Shown here: positions 24,126 to 35,760 of the stretch, one piece after another
How positions within the stretch are numbered: the stretch's first letter is position 1
How the letters are laid out: the number at the start of each line of letters is the position of its first letter
Source of the DNA: Coenobita brevimanus
Taxonomy: Eukaryota > Arthropoda > Malacostraca > Decapoda > Coenobitidae
Direction: 5' to 3'
DNA length: 64,000 nucleotides
Assembly (NCBI GenBank): GCA_032717465.1
Contig: CM064658.1
Span: 4,265,001 to 4,329,000 of the forward strand
Position numbers and translations under genes: made by a program
The notes under the pieces: model-generated
Databases searched by the model: none
The model's input: the letters and a program-made list of their open reading frames with translations, nothing else
Told to the model about the DNA's origin: nothing

Positions 24126-24184
24126 CCCACGATATCAACGAGGGAGATTTAACGAGGGAGTTACCTTTAAACACGTGGATCAGA

Positions 24185-24392
24185 TGACGTCAATAACTCA
24201 CCAACAAAAACATTAACCGGCAACTCGACTGCCTGGGTGCGGAGTGTTGCCATTCGGGCGCCCATTTTTTTCCCCCCTCTCTTCATAATTTTCATGGCAG
24301 CCAATCATAAAAGGGCTTTATGTGACGTCACTGTGGTGCTTCTCTCTAATTGGCTGAGAGGGAGGGGGCGGGGATATTAAGATGGCCGCTAA
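24185..24392 (+). promoter_or_regulatory. Candidate TATA-less promoter: 2x CRE, CCAAT, inverted CCAAT, GC box, YY1-like
   Basis: In order: TGACGTCA (24185-24192), CCAAT (24301-24305), TGACGTCA (24323-24330), ATTGG (24349-24353), GGGGGCGGGG (24364-24373) and AAGATGGCCGCT (24379-24390). This combination in about 200 bp is typical of housekeeping promoters, and YY1-like AAGATGGC elements commonly lie at the start site and give orientation (+). No first exon or ORF is recognised downstream, and a pyrimidine tract begins at about 24530. Confidence 0.45.
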
Positions 24393-24529
24393 TAGTTAAC
24401 TTTCCCCCCTACGTTTTTTCCTTGAATTTTTTTGAAGTGTTTTATTGGCGTCATTTGCTGTGGTATTTCTTTCTCTCTTATTTTTTGTACGGTTTGAGCC
24501 CCCCCCCCTCTCTCTCTCTCTCTCATTAT

Positions 24530-25584
24530 TTCCTAGTTGATAATAGTCTAATTTTATCGTTCCCTCATCATTCCCTTTCCCTCCCTTCACCACCTTCTCC
24601 ATTCTCTTCGTCCCTCACTCATTCCTTCCCTTCCTTTTCTCTCACTTACCTTCCCTTTTCTCCCTCTTCCATTCCCTACCTCTCGTATTATTTCATATTC
24701 TTCCCCCTCCCTCTTCTTTCCCTTCTTTTCTTCTTCTCACTTTTCTCCATATTTTCTTCCCTGAATTCCCTCTTCCTTTCCACCTCCAACCTCTCGTCTT
24801 GCATTTCCTCTTTCTTTGTCCCCTCCCTCCCTGTGTTCTCCCCTCCTTCTTCCTTTGCTTCGCCTTCCTTTCCCTTCTTCCACTCCCTTTATTCTTCCCT
24901 TTCCTCCCTCTTTTTTCCCCTTCCCTCCCAGTCTTCATCCCCCATCCTTTTCTCCCCTTCCTCTCTCTTTTTCATTCCATTTCATTCCTCTTTCCTTCTC
25001 ACTCCTTCTTTCTTCCCTTTCCTTACTCTCTTTACTTTCATTCCTCCTTTTTTCCTCTCCCTTTCCCCCCCCTCTCTCCTTCATCCTGATTTCTCTTCCA
25101 CTTCCCTTGATTGATCTCTTACCTTCCCTTTCCTTCACTTCTCTCTTCTCCTCTCCTCCCTTCCCTTCTCTCTTCACTTCCCCTCCATTCTGTCTTCTCT
25201 TCTCTTCCCTTCCCTTCTCTCTTCTCTTCATCTCTCCCTCTCCTTCCTTTCCTTTCTGCTTTTTCCCTTCTCTCTTCTCATCCCTTCCCTTCTCTTCTCT
25301 TCCCTTCCCTTCTTTCTTCTCCCATCCCTTCTCTCTTCTCTCCCTTCCCTTCGCTTCTCTCTTTTCTTTCTTTCCCATTTCTCTCCTCTTCTCTTCTCTC
25401 CCTTCCCTATTCTCTTCCCTTCCCTTCTCTCTCCTCTTCTTTTCTCTCCCATCCCTTCATCTTGCACTCTCTTTTTCCCCATTCCTCCCTCTCTTCCTTC
25501 CTCACTCATGCCTTCTCCTGCCTTATTCCCCCTCTCACTTTTCTCTTCCTTCCCCTCTTCTATTCATTTGTCGTCCACCCCTTC

Positions 25585-25641
<57 letters not shown>

Positions 25642-25990
25642 CATTTTTCTTCCCTCCCTCCTGCTCTCCCTCTCTCCCATCCTTAGTCTATTGTTCTTCT
25701 TCTTTCCTCTTGTTTTTCGTATTTCTCATTCCGCACTGGATTCCCCCCCCCACTCTCTCTATCTATCTTTAACTATCTGTCTTTCTATCTATATCTGTCT
25801 CTTCTGTCTACCTCGCCTCGCCTCCTTCCCGTCGCTTCCCTTCCTCTTTCTTTCTCTCCCTCTTTCATCTCCCTTTCCTTCCTTCTCACTCTCTTCCTTC
25901 CTTCCTTCCTCCTTTCCATGGATCCCTTCCTTCTTTCCTCCCTATTCCCTCCCTCCCTCCCTTCCTCCGTCTCCGCCTCCCTCCCTCCTT
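24530..25990. repeat. 1.46-kb homopyrimidine-strand tract
   Basis: Mostly CCCTTCCCTTCTCTTCTC words. A pure (CT)n lies at 25589-25639. It is mirror-repeat-rich, and no gene is supported despite long + frames. Confidence 0.9.
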
Positions 25991-26043
25991 CGCAATTAAT
26001 ATTTGCTCCACTCTTTCTCTTGCCAGATATAGTTCTTTCATCT

Positions 26044-26045
<2 letters not shown>

Positions 26046-26083
<38 letters not shown>
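26046..26083. repeat. (CT)n microsatellite
   Basis: About 19 CT units. Confidence 0.95.
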
Positions 26084-26086
<3 letters not shown>

Positions 26087-26373
26087 GATTATCTTCTCTT
26101 TTGTTTCTTCCCCTCCTCCCTCATTTCATCTCTCTCCTTCCTTCCCCCTTGCTAACCCTCCCTCTCCTCTTCCACCTCCTCCCCCTCTTCCTCCACTCCA
26201 ACATGACCCAAGGGCACTCTTCTCCTCCTCCTCCTTCTCCTCCCCCCCTCTTCCCTCTTCCTCCTCCTTTCCTTTCTCTCTTCTCTCCCTCCTATCTTAT
26301 ACTTTGTCTGTCTGTCTGTCTCTGTCTTTCTCCTTATCTGTCTGTCGTGCATCTGGCTTTCTCTGTTTTCTTC

Positions 26374-26378
<5 letters not shown>

Positions 26379-26405
<27 letters not shown>

Positions 26406-26475
26406 TGTTATCATCATCATCATCATCTTCATCTTCCTTCTTTTTTATTCAAGTCCTCCTCCTCCTCCTCCTCCT
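26379..26475. repeat. (ATC)n and (CCT)n triplet arrays
   Basis: ATC units at 26379-26434, then CCT units near 26455-26475. Confidence 0.93.
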
Positions 26476-26721
26476 CGTTTAGTGTTTACATCAGACAATT
26501 TTTTCTACCCTCTCTCTCTCTCTTATCTCTAATTTCTCCTCTCTCTCTTTATTTTCTCTCTCACCATTTTTCCCTGCCTCGAGTGAAGGCTGTGTGTGGT
26601 AGCTTTAATGTGGTGTATAATCCATTTCTCTTTCTCACAGCTTTCTCACTTTCTTTAATGCATTTCTCCTTTCTCTATTCTTAGTTTCTTTTCTGTCGTG
26701 TTGCAATCTCAGGTACAGTGT

Positions 26722-26722
<1 letters not shown>

Positions 26723-26791
<69 letters not shown>
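26723..26791. repeat. (CT)n microsatellite
   Basis: About 34 CT units. Confidence 0.96.
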
Positions 26792-26793
<2 letters not shown>

Positions 26794-26897
26794 ATATATG
26801 AAGCCATTACCTCCCCAACATAATTTCTTTCTCACTCTATTTTTTTCCCCACTTTTTCCTCACGCTGTTTAGGCTCGCGGATGATCTTACTTGCTTT

Positions 26898-27002
26898 CTC
26901 ACTCCCTCACTCACTCACTCACTCACTCACTCACTCCCTCACTCACTCACTCACTCACTCCCTCACTCACTCACTCCCTCACTCACTCACTCACTCACTC
27001 AC
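26898..27002. repeat. (ACTC)n microsatellite
   Basis: About 26 units of ACTC with periodic CCTC variants. The C/T-rich 27003-27240 contains frequent TTCTCAC words. Confidence 0.95.
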
Positions 27003-27241
27003 TGGCTGGCTTTCACTCCTTTCACACATTCACGCTCATTGCCTAATTTTCACACTTTCTCACGACCCTCTCACTGTCTCATTCTCTCACACTCCTTCTC
27101 ACTTTTTTCTCACATTCTTGCTGACTCACATTTTAACTTTCTCATCTTCTCACTTTTGTACTCGTTAAAGTTAGCTCGGTTTTTAACTTTCAGATTTTCT
27201 TTCAGTAGTTTTTTCATATTTTTCTCACTTTCTAATACTTC

Positions 27242-27242
<1 letters not shown>

Positions 27243-27284
<42 letters not shown>
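27243..27284. repeat. (CT)n microsatellite
   Basis: About 20 CT units. Confidence 0.95.
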
Positions 27285-27287
<3 letters not shown>

Positions 27288-27634
27288 GCTTCTTTTGATG
27301 TCTCACTCACATTTTCACCTTCGTTCTCGCTTTCATGTAATTTTCTCACCCCCTGGCTCTAATCTCGCTCTAATTCTCTCACTTTCTCCTCCGGCCTCTC
27401 TCCGCTTCTTCCGCATGATTTTCTTACCGTCATTATCTTCCGGAAGGATCTTTTTCTCACTTTCACACTTGCTCAATTTTTCACCTTCATGGTCCATATT
27501 TCACCCTCACTCTCACCCTCACCCCACCCCCTTCCCCAACCCCACCCCCACCCCCACCCCTACTCCCCACTAACCTCCACACACCCCACCCAGACCCCAC
27601 CCAGACCCTCAACCTCACCCTCACCCCATCCTTC

Positions 27635-27773
<139 letters not shown>

Positions 27774-27955
27774 TCCCCTTATGCTGGCTACCTTGTTAAC
27801 TATTAAGTATTCACACAAACTTACGTACACAGACACGCACTTTGGATCATGTGCACGCGGATCATACGCACATGGATATTGGGCTGGTGTGTACATGGTC
27901 ATGCTTGTGACACACATTGGTTGGGAAATTTGATATGTGCACACTGTCACGCAAC

Positions 27956-27959
<4 letters not shown>

Positions 27960-27991
<32 letters not shown>
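27960..27991. repeat. (CA)n microsatellite
   Basis: About 16 CA units. The surrounding 27780-28110 repeats TTGATATGTACG words next to each CA run. Confidence 0.94.
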
Positions 27992-27993
<2 letters not shown>

Positions 27994-28199
27994 TCGGAAA
28001 ATTGATATGTACGTTCGGACACGCAATATGACCTTGTGCACAGCTTCAAACAGAAAGACGCACACAAACGCACACGATTGAAAACTTGATATGAGCAGTG
28101 TTGGAGAAAGGTTTCATTTGCATTCCAAAACTCCTTCACATATAAGGCATGTCAGTCACTCTCCTCCCTGACACTTGACTTCAAAGAGAGTTATCTGTG

Positions 28200-28620
28200 G
28201 GCAAATATACCAAGCCTCTCTTAGCTCGCTCAAGAATATTAGCCAACAGAGGAAGTGGAGAAATAGATCATGTTATGTACTACAGGAAATAAATATACGA
28301 AGCCTCTTTCAGCGTAGGAATAATAGCTAGCAGAGTAAAGCGAGTAGGAAAGGTGAAATATTAGGGTAGAGAAATACGAAGAAGTCTCTCTCAGTTTCTC
28401 ATTATTAGCCAGCAGAGGAAAGCCAAAGGAACCGGTAGAACAGGTGAGATATATGGGCACAGAAACATACCAGGCCTCTCTCAGCTTAGGACTATTTGCC
28501 TCCAGAGTAAGGTGAAATATTAGAGTGTAGAAACAAACCAAGCCTCTCTTAGCGGGAGAATATTTGCCAGCAGAGGAAAGAAAAAAGATAGAAGAGCTGA
28601 AATAGTAGGTGTGGAAACAA
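28200..28620. repeat. Degenerate tandem region (CCAAGCCTCTCTTAGC units)
   Basis: The words ACCAAGCCTCTC(T/A)CAG, GCCAGCAGAGGAAAG and AGGTGAAATATTAG recur about every 60-90 bp in five or six diverged copies. No gene. Confidence 0.75.
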
Positions 28621-28630
28621 ACAGTTCCTT

Positions 28631-28633
<3 letters not shown>

Positions 28634-28674
<41 letters not shown>

Positions 28675-28726
28675 TCAGATATTTGATATGTACGTACAGT
28701 CATGCAGCATATATACACTTTAGTTC

Positions 28727-28780
<54 letters not shown>
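28634..28780. repeat. Two (AC)n arrays
   Basis: AC at 28634-28672 and 28730-28780. Each is followed by CxGATATTTGATAT or CGGAAATTTGATAT, so the flank is duplicated along with the array. Confidence 0.94.
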
Positions 28781-28783
<3 letters not shown>

Positions 28784-28916
28784 GGAAATTTGATATACTC
28801 TTATACGTACAGTCACGCAGGTCAGACACACGTGCACATATGTACATCAGACACAGAAGCACACGTACAGACGCACACACTCATCGATCTGTGGAACCTG
28901 AAGACTAAACTTTAAG

Positions 28917-28931
28917 ATGCCCCTCCCCTCC

Positions 28932-28973
<42 letters not shown>

Positions 28974-29660
28974 CTTTTTTCACCCCTTCCCCTTCCTCCA
29001 TTCACCCCCTCCCTCCCTTTCCTCTCATCCCTCTTTTCCTCCTCCCTTCCCTCCCTCTTATTCGCTCCTCTCCCTCCCCTCTACTTGTCCTCCTCTCTCC
29101 CCCCTCTCTTCCTCCTCCCCCCTCTCTCTCTCTCCTCTTCCTCCCCTATCCCTCCCTCTCTCCCCTGCAGTGTCAGCCTTCCCTCTCATTCTCTTCCCCC
29201 ACTCCCCCTCCTCTCACTTATCCCTTCCATTACTTCATCCCACTCACCCTGCATCTCACTCCCTGTCCCTCTCACCCTACTTCTCTCATTCCCTCTCACC
29301 CCTCACCCCTCCCTCTCTCTCCCTCACCCCACTCACCCCTCCCTCTCCCCATTCACCACTCCCTCTCCTCCCTCACCACAGCCACCCCTTCCATTCCCCT
29401 CTCTCACGCCACTAACCCCCTCCCACATCCCTCTCACCCCCACTCACTTCCATCCTCCCACCTCTCCATTTCACTCACTCTACTCTTTACTCACACCTCC
29501 CACTCATCTACTGTCCATTCCCACTCATGCCACTCCATTCCTACTATTCCCACTCCATTTCCACTCTCCCACTACACTCCCACTCAACCCACTCCACTCC
29601 CACTCACCCCACTCCATTGGCTCCCTTTATTCCCACTCCGCCCACACCATTCCCACTCTG
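28917..29660. repeat. Pyrimidine-strand tract with CCACTCCC units
   Basis: C-run and CT at 28930-28970, then C/T DNA becoming CACTC-rich with CCCACTCCATTCCCACT units at 29440-29660. Confidence 0.85.
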
Positions 29661-29757
29661 CGTGACAGTAAGGCCAAAGTCGTGTACATTGGCACTGTCA
29701 CTTTCACCCTTACCACTGGCTGCTTTTGTTGCTGGAATTTAATCGTGTGTGTGTGGT

Positions 29758-29760
<3 letters not shown>

Positions 29761-29841
<81 letters not shown>

Positions 29842-29879
29842 TGTGTGTGCATGCATATATGTATATATGTATTTATGTA

Positions 29880-29933
<54 letters not shown>
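29761..29933. repeat. (GA)n(GT)n compound and second (GT)n
   Basis: GA at 29761-29799 joined to GT at 29799-29839, then GT at 29884-29933. This is the only compound array here with GA before GT. Confidence 0.95.
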
Positions 29934-29935
<2 letters not shown>

Positions 29936-30066
29936 GTGCCTTGACGTCTGTGCTTTAAAACTCTGGTGGTAATGTTTGTTTTCAAGTCTCGCGGGGTGTT
30001 TGGGGCCTGTTTGGATTCTTTGTTGGCTTGTTTTATTTGTTTTGCCAGCCAGACTTTATTATGTAG

Positions 30067-30068
<2 letters not shown>

Positions 30069-30104
<36 letters not shown>

Positions 30105-30167
30105 GGGGGAGGGAGAAGGGGCGATTGAGTATGCGTGTGGATGGTTTTAGTTGTGCTTTTGTGTGTG

Positions 30168-30207
<40 letters not shown>
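30069..30207. repeat. Two (GA)n arrays
   Basis: GA at 30069-30100 and 30171-30207. Confidence 0.95.
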
Positions 30208-30209
<2 letters not shown>

Positions 30210-30299
30210 ATGAACTGATAGAGAAATTAATCACATGAGTCAGCTGTGGGACGAAATGTTGGTTGCTCACAGATAATTAAGCAGCCGATGGTGGTAGCG

Positions 30300-30720
30300 A
30301 TGTTTATGATTGTGGTTGGTGGGAGGTGGTAGTTGTGGTTGTGATGGTGATAGTTTGGGTTGTGGTAGCAGTGATTGTGATGGTGGTAGTAGTGGTTGGT
30401 TGGTGGGAGGTGGTAGTTGTGGTTGGTGGCTGGTGGTAGTTGTGGTTGTGATGGTGATAGTTTGGGTGGTGGTAGCAGTGTTTGTGGTGAGGGTAGCAGT
30501 GTTTGTGATTGTGGTTAGTAGGTGGTGGTAGTTGTGATAGTGGGAGTAATGCTTTTGATAGTGATAGAGCGATGGGTGGTGGTGGTAGTGTTTATATGTT
30601 AGTAAGTAGGTAGTAATGTTTATAACAGTAGCAGTTACTAGAGTGATAGTAATGTTAATAATAGTGGTAGGATGATGGTAGTAGTGTAAAGGATGGTGGT
30701 AGGTGGCGGCAACCATTAAT
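30300..30720. repeat. (GGT/AGT/TGT)-rich region
   Basis: Imperfect GTGGTAGTTGTGGTTGTGATGG units. The segment GGTTGGTGGGAGGTGGTAG recurs at about 30320 and 30395. Confidence 0.88.
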
Positions 30721-31210
30721 CCACTCACTTAATGTAATGCTGTCTACTTTCACCATTTATTATTCTTTTTTCTGCGTCGGTCCTTTCTGTCTTCCTGTTT
30801 CTCCCATCCTTCCTGCCTGTTTTTCTTACTCTTCTTTCCTCTTCAGGTATCCCTTCACTGAGGTACAAGACTAATTTTTTCCTGTAACCCAAGAAACAAG
30901 TTACAGCGCTGGGGGATAACCATATAATCGAATAGCGGGGTGATGTGGAGCCCACTATGGTGTCCCAGTTAACGGAGTGGAGTGACGTAATTGCGGCGTC
31001 CTTCCGGGAACCAAACCTCCACATTCTTTCCCGCTGTCTACTGCAGGGGAACGTTGGGTCATTGCACGGGGTGGCCCTGCAGGAGTGGTTGCTTACCTGC
31101 GGTTAATGAGTCTTGGCAGCTAGACAGTCTGGGGTTACACAAAAACATTAACAACAACAACAGCAGTAAAGGAAATTATGTTATGACGTCGACTGGTCAA
31201 TAAAATTCCA
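30721..31210. other. Gene-free unique DNA
   Basis: Mixed-composition sequence. Frames of up to 100 codons on both strands show no recognisable protein. No supported feature. Confidence 0.5.
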
Positions 31211-31211
31211 G

Positions 31212-31212
31212 T

Positions 31213-31245
<33 letters not shown>

Positions 31246-31257
31246 GTCATCATCATC
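31212..31257. repeat. (ATC)n microsatellite
   Basis: About 15 ATC units. A second short (ATC)n is at 31529-31557. Confidence 0.94.
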
Positions 31258-31801
31258 ACAATTTCCCAACATGATAATAAATGGCTGATAATTTTTCAAA
31301 TAGCCAAATATTTCCAAATAATTTTGAAGCAAATAATACACGAGGGAGGACCAACAAAAAAGTGAATTACAATACTAATGCAGCAAAATTAATTACGGTT
31401 GTTTAGCGGCGGTACAACTTTTTTTCCTGAAAATTTTAGGTGCAGTGTAGTACAGTTTGATGCTTGAATTTTTTTTACAATAAATTTCATAATTATCGTC
31501 GTCCTCATTCTCATCATCATTGTCTTCAGCATCATCATCATCATCATCATCATCATCACAACGTAAATTCTCAACACAAAATATTTCTTTAGAGATGTTT
31601 AAAAATTGAATTCTTAATGTTTACTTGAAAATAAATACACTGGGTGATTATTTTATTGGCTGCTGCTGATATTTACTTCATAATGTTCGATGCAAATATC
31701 AATAAAATGTTTAGAACGTTGATTGCTAATTATGCTTCTCTTTCTCTAGTTGCAGGTATGTTGTGGTGCAAGACATTTAAGTGAGTACAAATATTTCGTT
31801 T

Positions 31802-31804
<3 letters not shown>

Positions 31805-31862
<58 letters not shown>
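31805..31862. repeat. (GT)n microsatellite
   Basis: About 29 GT units. Confidence 0.96.
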
Positions 31863-31864
<2 letters not shown>

Positions 31865-31956
31865 ACTGCTGATTTCAACATAAACTAGGTAAATAACTTG
31901 CAAGATATTAAAGTCATGCAAAAAGAAGACTCAGTGTTCACAACTCATAGCCATCG

Positions 31957-32135
31957 ATCCTAACCTTGGCATCCTTCGGTCCTAACCTTGGCATCCTTCA
32001 GTCCTAACTTTAGCATCCTTAGGTCCTAACCTTGGCATCCTTCGGTCCTAACCTTGGCATTCTTCGGTCCTAACCTTGGCATTCTTCGGTCCTAACCTTG
32101 GCATCCTGCGAGAGTAACTTTGGTATCCTTTAATC
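31957..32135. repeat. 22-bp minisatellite, about 8 copies
   Basis: Unit TCCTAACCTTGGCATCCTTC plus GG. The last copies are diverged. Confidence 0.93.
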
Positions 32136-32214
32136 CTACCCAGCTTATCACACTACACGCACCTATTCAACATGCATACCACACTACGCTGCTGCACTAC
32201 ACGTTGCCAGCATC

Positions 32215-32450
32215 ACACCACACCATACACTACTATGCTATGATATGATACACCACACCACACCATGCAACCACACCATACCACACCACACCACACCATA
32301 TCATAACACCTGCAGCACACCACACAACCTACTCCACACTACACCACACCACACAACACAACACCACATTAATTACTCCACTTCACACCACACCACACAA
32401 CCACTACTGCATCACAACAACCACGACACACCACCCACACCACACCACCA
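32215..32450. repeat. CCACA-type satellite-like region
   Basis: Irregular CACCACACCACA words for about 235 bp. Confidence 0.85.
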
Positions 32451-32569
32451 TAATACCAGCCAGATCCCAGTCTCTCAAGATGATAAATATTCGGCAAGGA
32501 TTTGGAATAAGGGGGAAGATCCAGCCCTTTAAATTAATACCTAGCCATCTGTCTTGCTCTGAGGCGGCG

Positions 32570-32688
32570 AGAGAGAGAGAGAGAGAGAGAGAGATTATGC
32601 AGTTTCCTCCCCGTCATCTTTTTTTTTTTTCTTGTTTTCTTCCGTCCTTTCTTCTTTCTTTTATTTCTTTCTTCGTTTGTGAATATTT

Positions 32689-32762
<74 letters not shown>
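32570..32762. repeat. (GA)n and (CT)n arrays
   Basis: GA at 32570-32593 and CT at 32691-32762. Confidence 0.95.
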
Positions 32763-32768
<6 letters not shown>

Positions 32769-32799
32769 ATTTCCTCACATCAGACCAGCGGAAATAAAG

Positions 32800-32990
32800 A
32801 GACCCACACCTCACTTCACCTCACGCCTCACACCTCACCTTACACCTCACCTCTCCTCTCTTCTCCTCACCTCACCTCACCTCACACCTTACACCTCACC
32901 TCACTTAATCTTACCTCACACATTACACCTCACCTCTCCTCTCTTCTCTTCACCTCACCTCACCACACCTCACACACCACCTCAACTCAT
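32800..32990. repeat. CACCT-type minisatellite with about 82-bp higher-order repeat
   Basis: ACCTCACCT pentamer-like units. The segment CACCTCACCTCTCCTCTCTT occurs at about 32844 and again at about 32926. Confidence 0.85.
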
Positions 32991-33031
32991 CTTGTACATA
33001 CACACCGCTCGTATCTTGTTTGAATTAATAG

Positions 33032-33136
<105 letters not shown>

Positions 33137-33406
33137 TGGCAGCACAAGCGCGAGGGGTGAACGACCGTGCCTCAGTGTGTTGCTCACCCCACACCTCTTC
33201 CCAATGGCGCTCCCACTCAACTTCGTCCATCAATCAAAAAGTTTCACTTGGAATGAAGAACACCGGCGATTTTTTCCCCCCATGTATTCTGCCTATTTAA
33301 TTTTTTTCGTAATTTAGTCTTTATCATTTATTTTAGAATTATTTAACCTAGATAATCCATTGAAGAAATGTTTTTACCTTCCTCTCTCTCAGTGAAGACG
33401 ATTTTT

Positions 33407-33520
33407 CAGACGATTTTACTCGGCTTAGGAGCGGCTTTGTGGGCTAGAGAGACTGGCTATAACTTCCACCGACCTCCTTCCCAGCTAGAGGAATTTTGCA
33501 GGCTGAAGGAAATCGTCTGG
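33407..33520. mobile_element. Short inverted-repeat element (CAGACGATTT ends)
   Basis: CAGACGATTTTACTCGGC at 33407-33424 and its imperfect inverse GCTGAAGGAAATCGTCTG ending at 33519 enclose about 114 bp. The first ten bases match perfectly. Other copies of one end lie at 13908, 16980, 17089, 46421 and 53945. It has no coding capacity and is likely a MITE-type family. A clean target duplication is not seen. Confidence 0.55.
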
Positions 33521-33915
33521 TGAGGGGAAGAATATGTTAAGGAACGCGCCATCTTGAGTAGGCCAGCACAAGTTTTAAGTAGAAAAAAAAAAAAAATAAT
33601 GCCTCACTTTCGTTCAGTCCAGCAGTTGTCAAATTCACTGGTTCGTGTTCTCATAGTTTAGTCCCTTTAACTGGATTTTTTTTTCAATTCTCTTCGTCCC
33701 CATTAATCACAGTTTAATACCTGGATTTGTTATTTTTTTTATTTTTCCTCCCTCTTGCTTTAATCTATTGAATTAAAATACCCTTTTTTCGCGTCTTTTT
33801 TCGTTGTTCGGCTGCTGTATTAGATGACTTGTATTTTTAGCTTATCGTTCCTTTTGTCGTGGTGTATTTCCATTAATTAGATGACGTATTGTTATAATTA
33901 TTATTTATTATCATT
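33521..33915. other. Gene-free AT-rich DNA
   Basis: T-rich unique sequence with A/T homopolymers. CGCCATCTTGAG at 33547 is an isolated inverted YY1-like word. Confidence 0.5.
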
Positions 33916-33916
33916 T

Positions 33917-33941
33917 ACTACTACTACTACTACTACTACTG

Positions 33942-33979
<38 letters not shown>
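33917..33979. repeat. (CTA)n/(ATT)n microsatellite
   Basis: Seven CTA units, GTT, then about 12 ATT units. Confidence 0.95.
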
Positions 33980-33982
<3 letters not shown>

Positions 33983-34095
33983 ATCTTGAGACCAATCGAA
34001 CTGGTAGGGTGAGATGTAGGCTCCTTCAGCTACCTTTTCACTGCTCGAGGTTTTCCTAAAAGACTCCAGTAGGAGCAAAAATAAAATATTGAAAT

Positions 34096-34118
34096 ACGTC
34101 GTTGTGGTGAAAAGGTTC

Positions 34119-34187
<69 letters not shown>

Positions 34188-34390
34188 CTAGCTTACCTTT
34201 CTCCCTCCCTACCTAGCCCCCATCTTAGTCTCCTCTACCTACCTGCCTCCCATTCTCCCTGCTACTCTCCTCCCCTTTCTGTTTCACTTCCTACATACCC
34301 ACCTACCTACCTACCCACCTACCTAACTGCCTACCTCCTCTCCCATCCTCCTTCCCTCATCTGTCTGTCATTCTCCTTCCCTCCTTTCTC
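34096..34390. repeat. Duplicated (CT)n + CCTACC block, copy 1
   Basis: Starts with GAAATACGTCGTTGTGGTG (dispersed repeat end), then (CT)n 34121-34185, then CTTACCTTTCTCCCTCC and a CCTACC array. The order and wording match 35455-35760. Confidence 0.75.
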
Positions 34391-34392
34391 CT

Positions 34393-34765
34393 AGTGTTAA
34401 AATCTTGCCACAGCTCAGCATTTAAGATGGAGAGATGACAGTGATAGCGTAATTTAGCAGATAGAAGAGCATCATATTCTGGTGTTAATCTCTTGCAACA
34501 GTTCAGCTTTTAAAATAGTTAGCAGTTTTCGGTCGTTAACCCTGTAGAGGTAAGAACATTGTAGCTTTTATCTATTTTTTATTATCATTGTTTTTATTTT
34601 ACTGTATCTATCTGTGAATGAGTGTTAGGAGCCTGAGTGTTGAAGTGTACAAAAGTACGGATTTGCCCATACATCCTCTCCATGGCACTTCCTCGTGACT
34701 TGCACCGTATCTTTGTGTTAATCTTGAAGCACAGTGTTCAAGATAGAGCGATGGCAGTGTTATAG
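34393..34765. repeat. Three copies of a dispersed repeat (TGTTAATCTCTTG...CAGC family)
   Basis: Copies at 34393-34450, 34481-34540 and 34683-34765 share GTGTTAA(T/A)ATCTTG, CAGCTCAGCATTTAAGATGG and AGATGACAGTG words. A fourth copy is at 60100-60200 and shares the upstream GCACTTCTTCGTGACTAGCA with the third. Identity of the family is unknown. Confidence 0.6.
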
Positions 34766-35070
34766 GCCAAGTTGAAGTGAGCAGAGTATAGCAACCCCTG
34801 GCATCTCCCTCGCGGATGAATACACTGTTGCCAGGGGAGTCTCGTTCCCGTCATTTACTTGTTTTTTTCTCGTTTACCGTCGTTGAACTTGCTCTCGGAC
34901 GCGTGTCATCGTTAAACGGGGGTGATATGATTATGTAGTGTGTTGTTTGTATGTGGGGGGGGTTCGTGTGTGTCGGGGGGTGCTTGTGTGTTTAGAGTTT
35001 TTGTGTTTGTAGGGGTGCATCATGTGTACAGTATGTGCGTGTGCGTTTTAGGTGTGAATATGTCTAGGTG

Positions 35071-35072
<2 letters not shown>
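34766..35072. other. Gene-free unique DNA
   Basis: GT-rich toward the right. No gene or element recognised. Confidence 0.5.

Positions 35073-35105
<33 letters not shown>
35073..35105. repeat. (GT)n microsatellite
   Basis: About 16 GT units. Confidence 0.94.
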
Positions 35106-35107
<2 letters not shown>

Positions 35108-35254
35108 TCAAAAGAAAATTGAGTTCAAACATGTACAGAACTTGCACCTCTTCCATACCTATACATATATGACACGTTAACACTATATTCCCTGCAAATA
35201 ATACAAAATACATCGATAATAAAATGGTACAAATAACATAATAGAGAATACCGA

Positions 35255-35345
35255 GGCGTAATATGCAGAATAAATCGCTAAGGAAAAGGTGTTACGGAAT
35301 TTTCCCCAAGCCCTGGAGAATACCAAGAGCTTCTGTTGATTCCGT
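35255..35345. repeat. Single end of the 36851-37023 element family
   Basis: AATAAATCGCTAAGGAAAAG followed by GTGTTACGGA matches the right end of the inverted-repeat element at 36989-37023. The left end is not found, so this is a fragment. Confidence 0.5.
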
Positions 35346-35453
35346 CTCGCCTTTTCTCGCTTTTCTTGGTATTTTCTCCTTCCACTTCCCACTTCCTCAT
35401 CCCATCTTCCCTCGCTTCTCTCTCCTTTGACTTTACCCACCTCATGCATTTTT

Positions 35454-35454
<1 letters not shown>

Positions 35455-35508
<54 letters not shown>

Positions 35509-35760
35509 CTTACCTTTCTCCCTCCTTATCCAGCCCCCATCTTAATCTCCCTCTCTACCTACTTGCCTTCCTACTTACCCACCTACCTACCTACCTACCT
35601 TCCTTCCTACCTACTTACCTACCTGCCTACCTGCCTACCAGCCTACCTACCTACCTGCCCACCTACCTACTTACCTACCTACCTACCTACCTCCTATCTC
35701 ATCCTCCCTCCCTCATCATCTCCCTGTCTGCCATTCTCCCTCCCTCTTTCCCTCCCTACC
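35455..35760. repeat. Duplicated (CT)n + CCTACC block, copy 2
   Basis: (CT)n at 35455-35504, then CTTACCTTTCTCCCTCC, CAGCCCCCATCTTAATCTCC and a CCTACCTA array (35570-35695). Homologous in order to 34121-34390, about 1.33 kb away. The following 35761-36300 is pyrimidine-rich. Confidence 0.75.
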
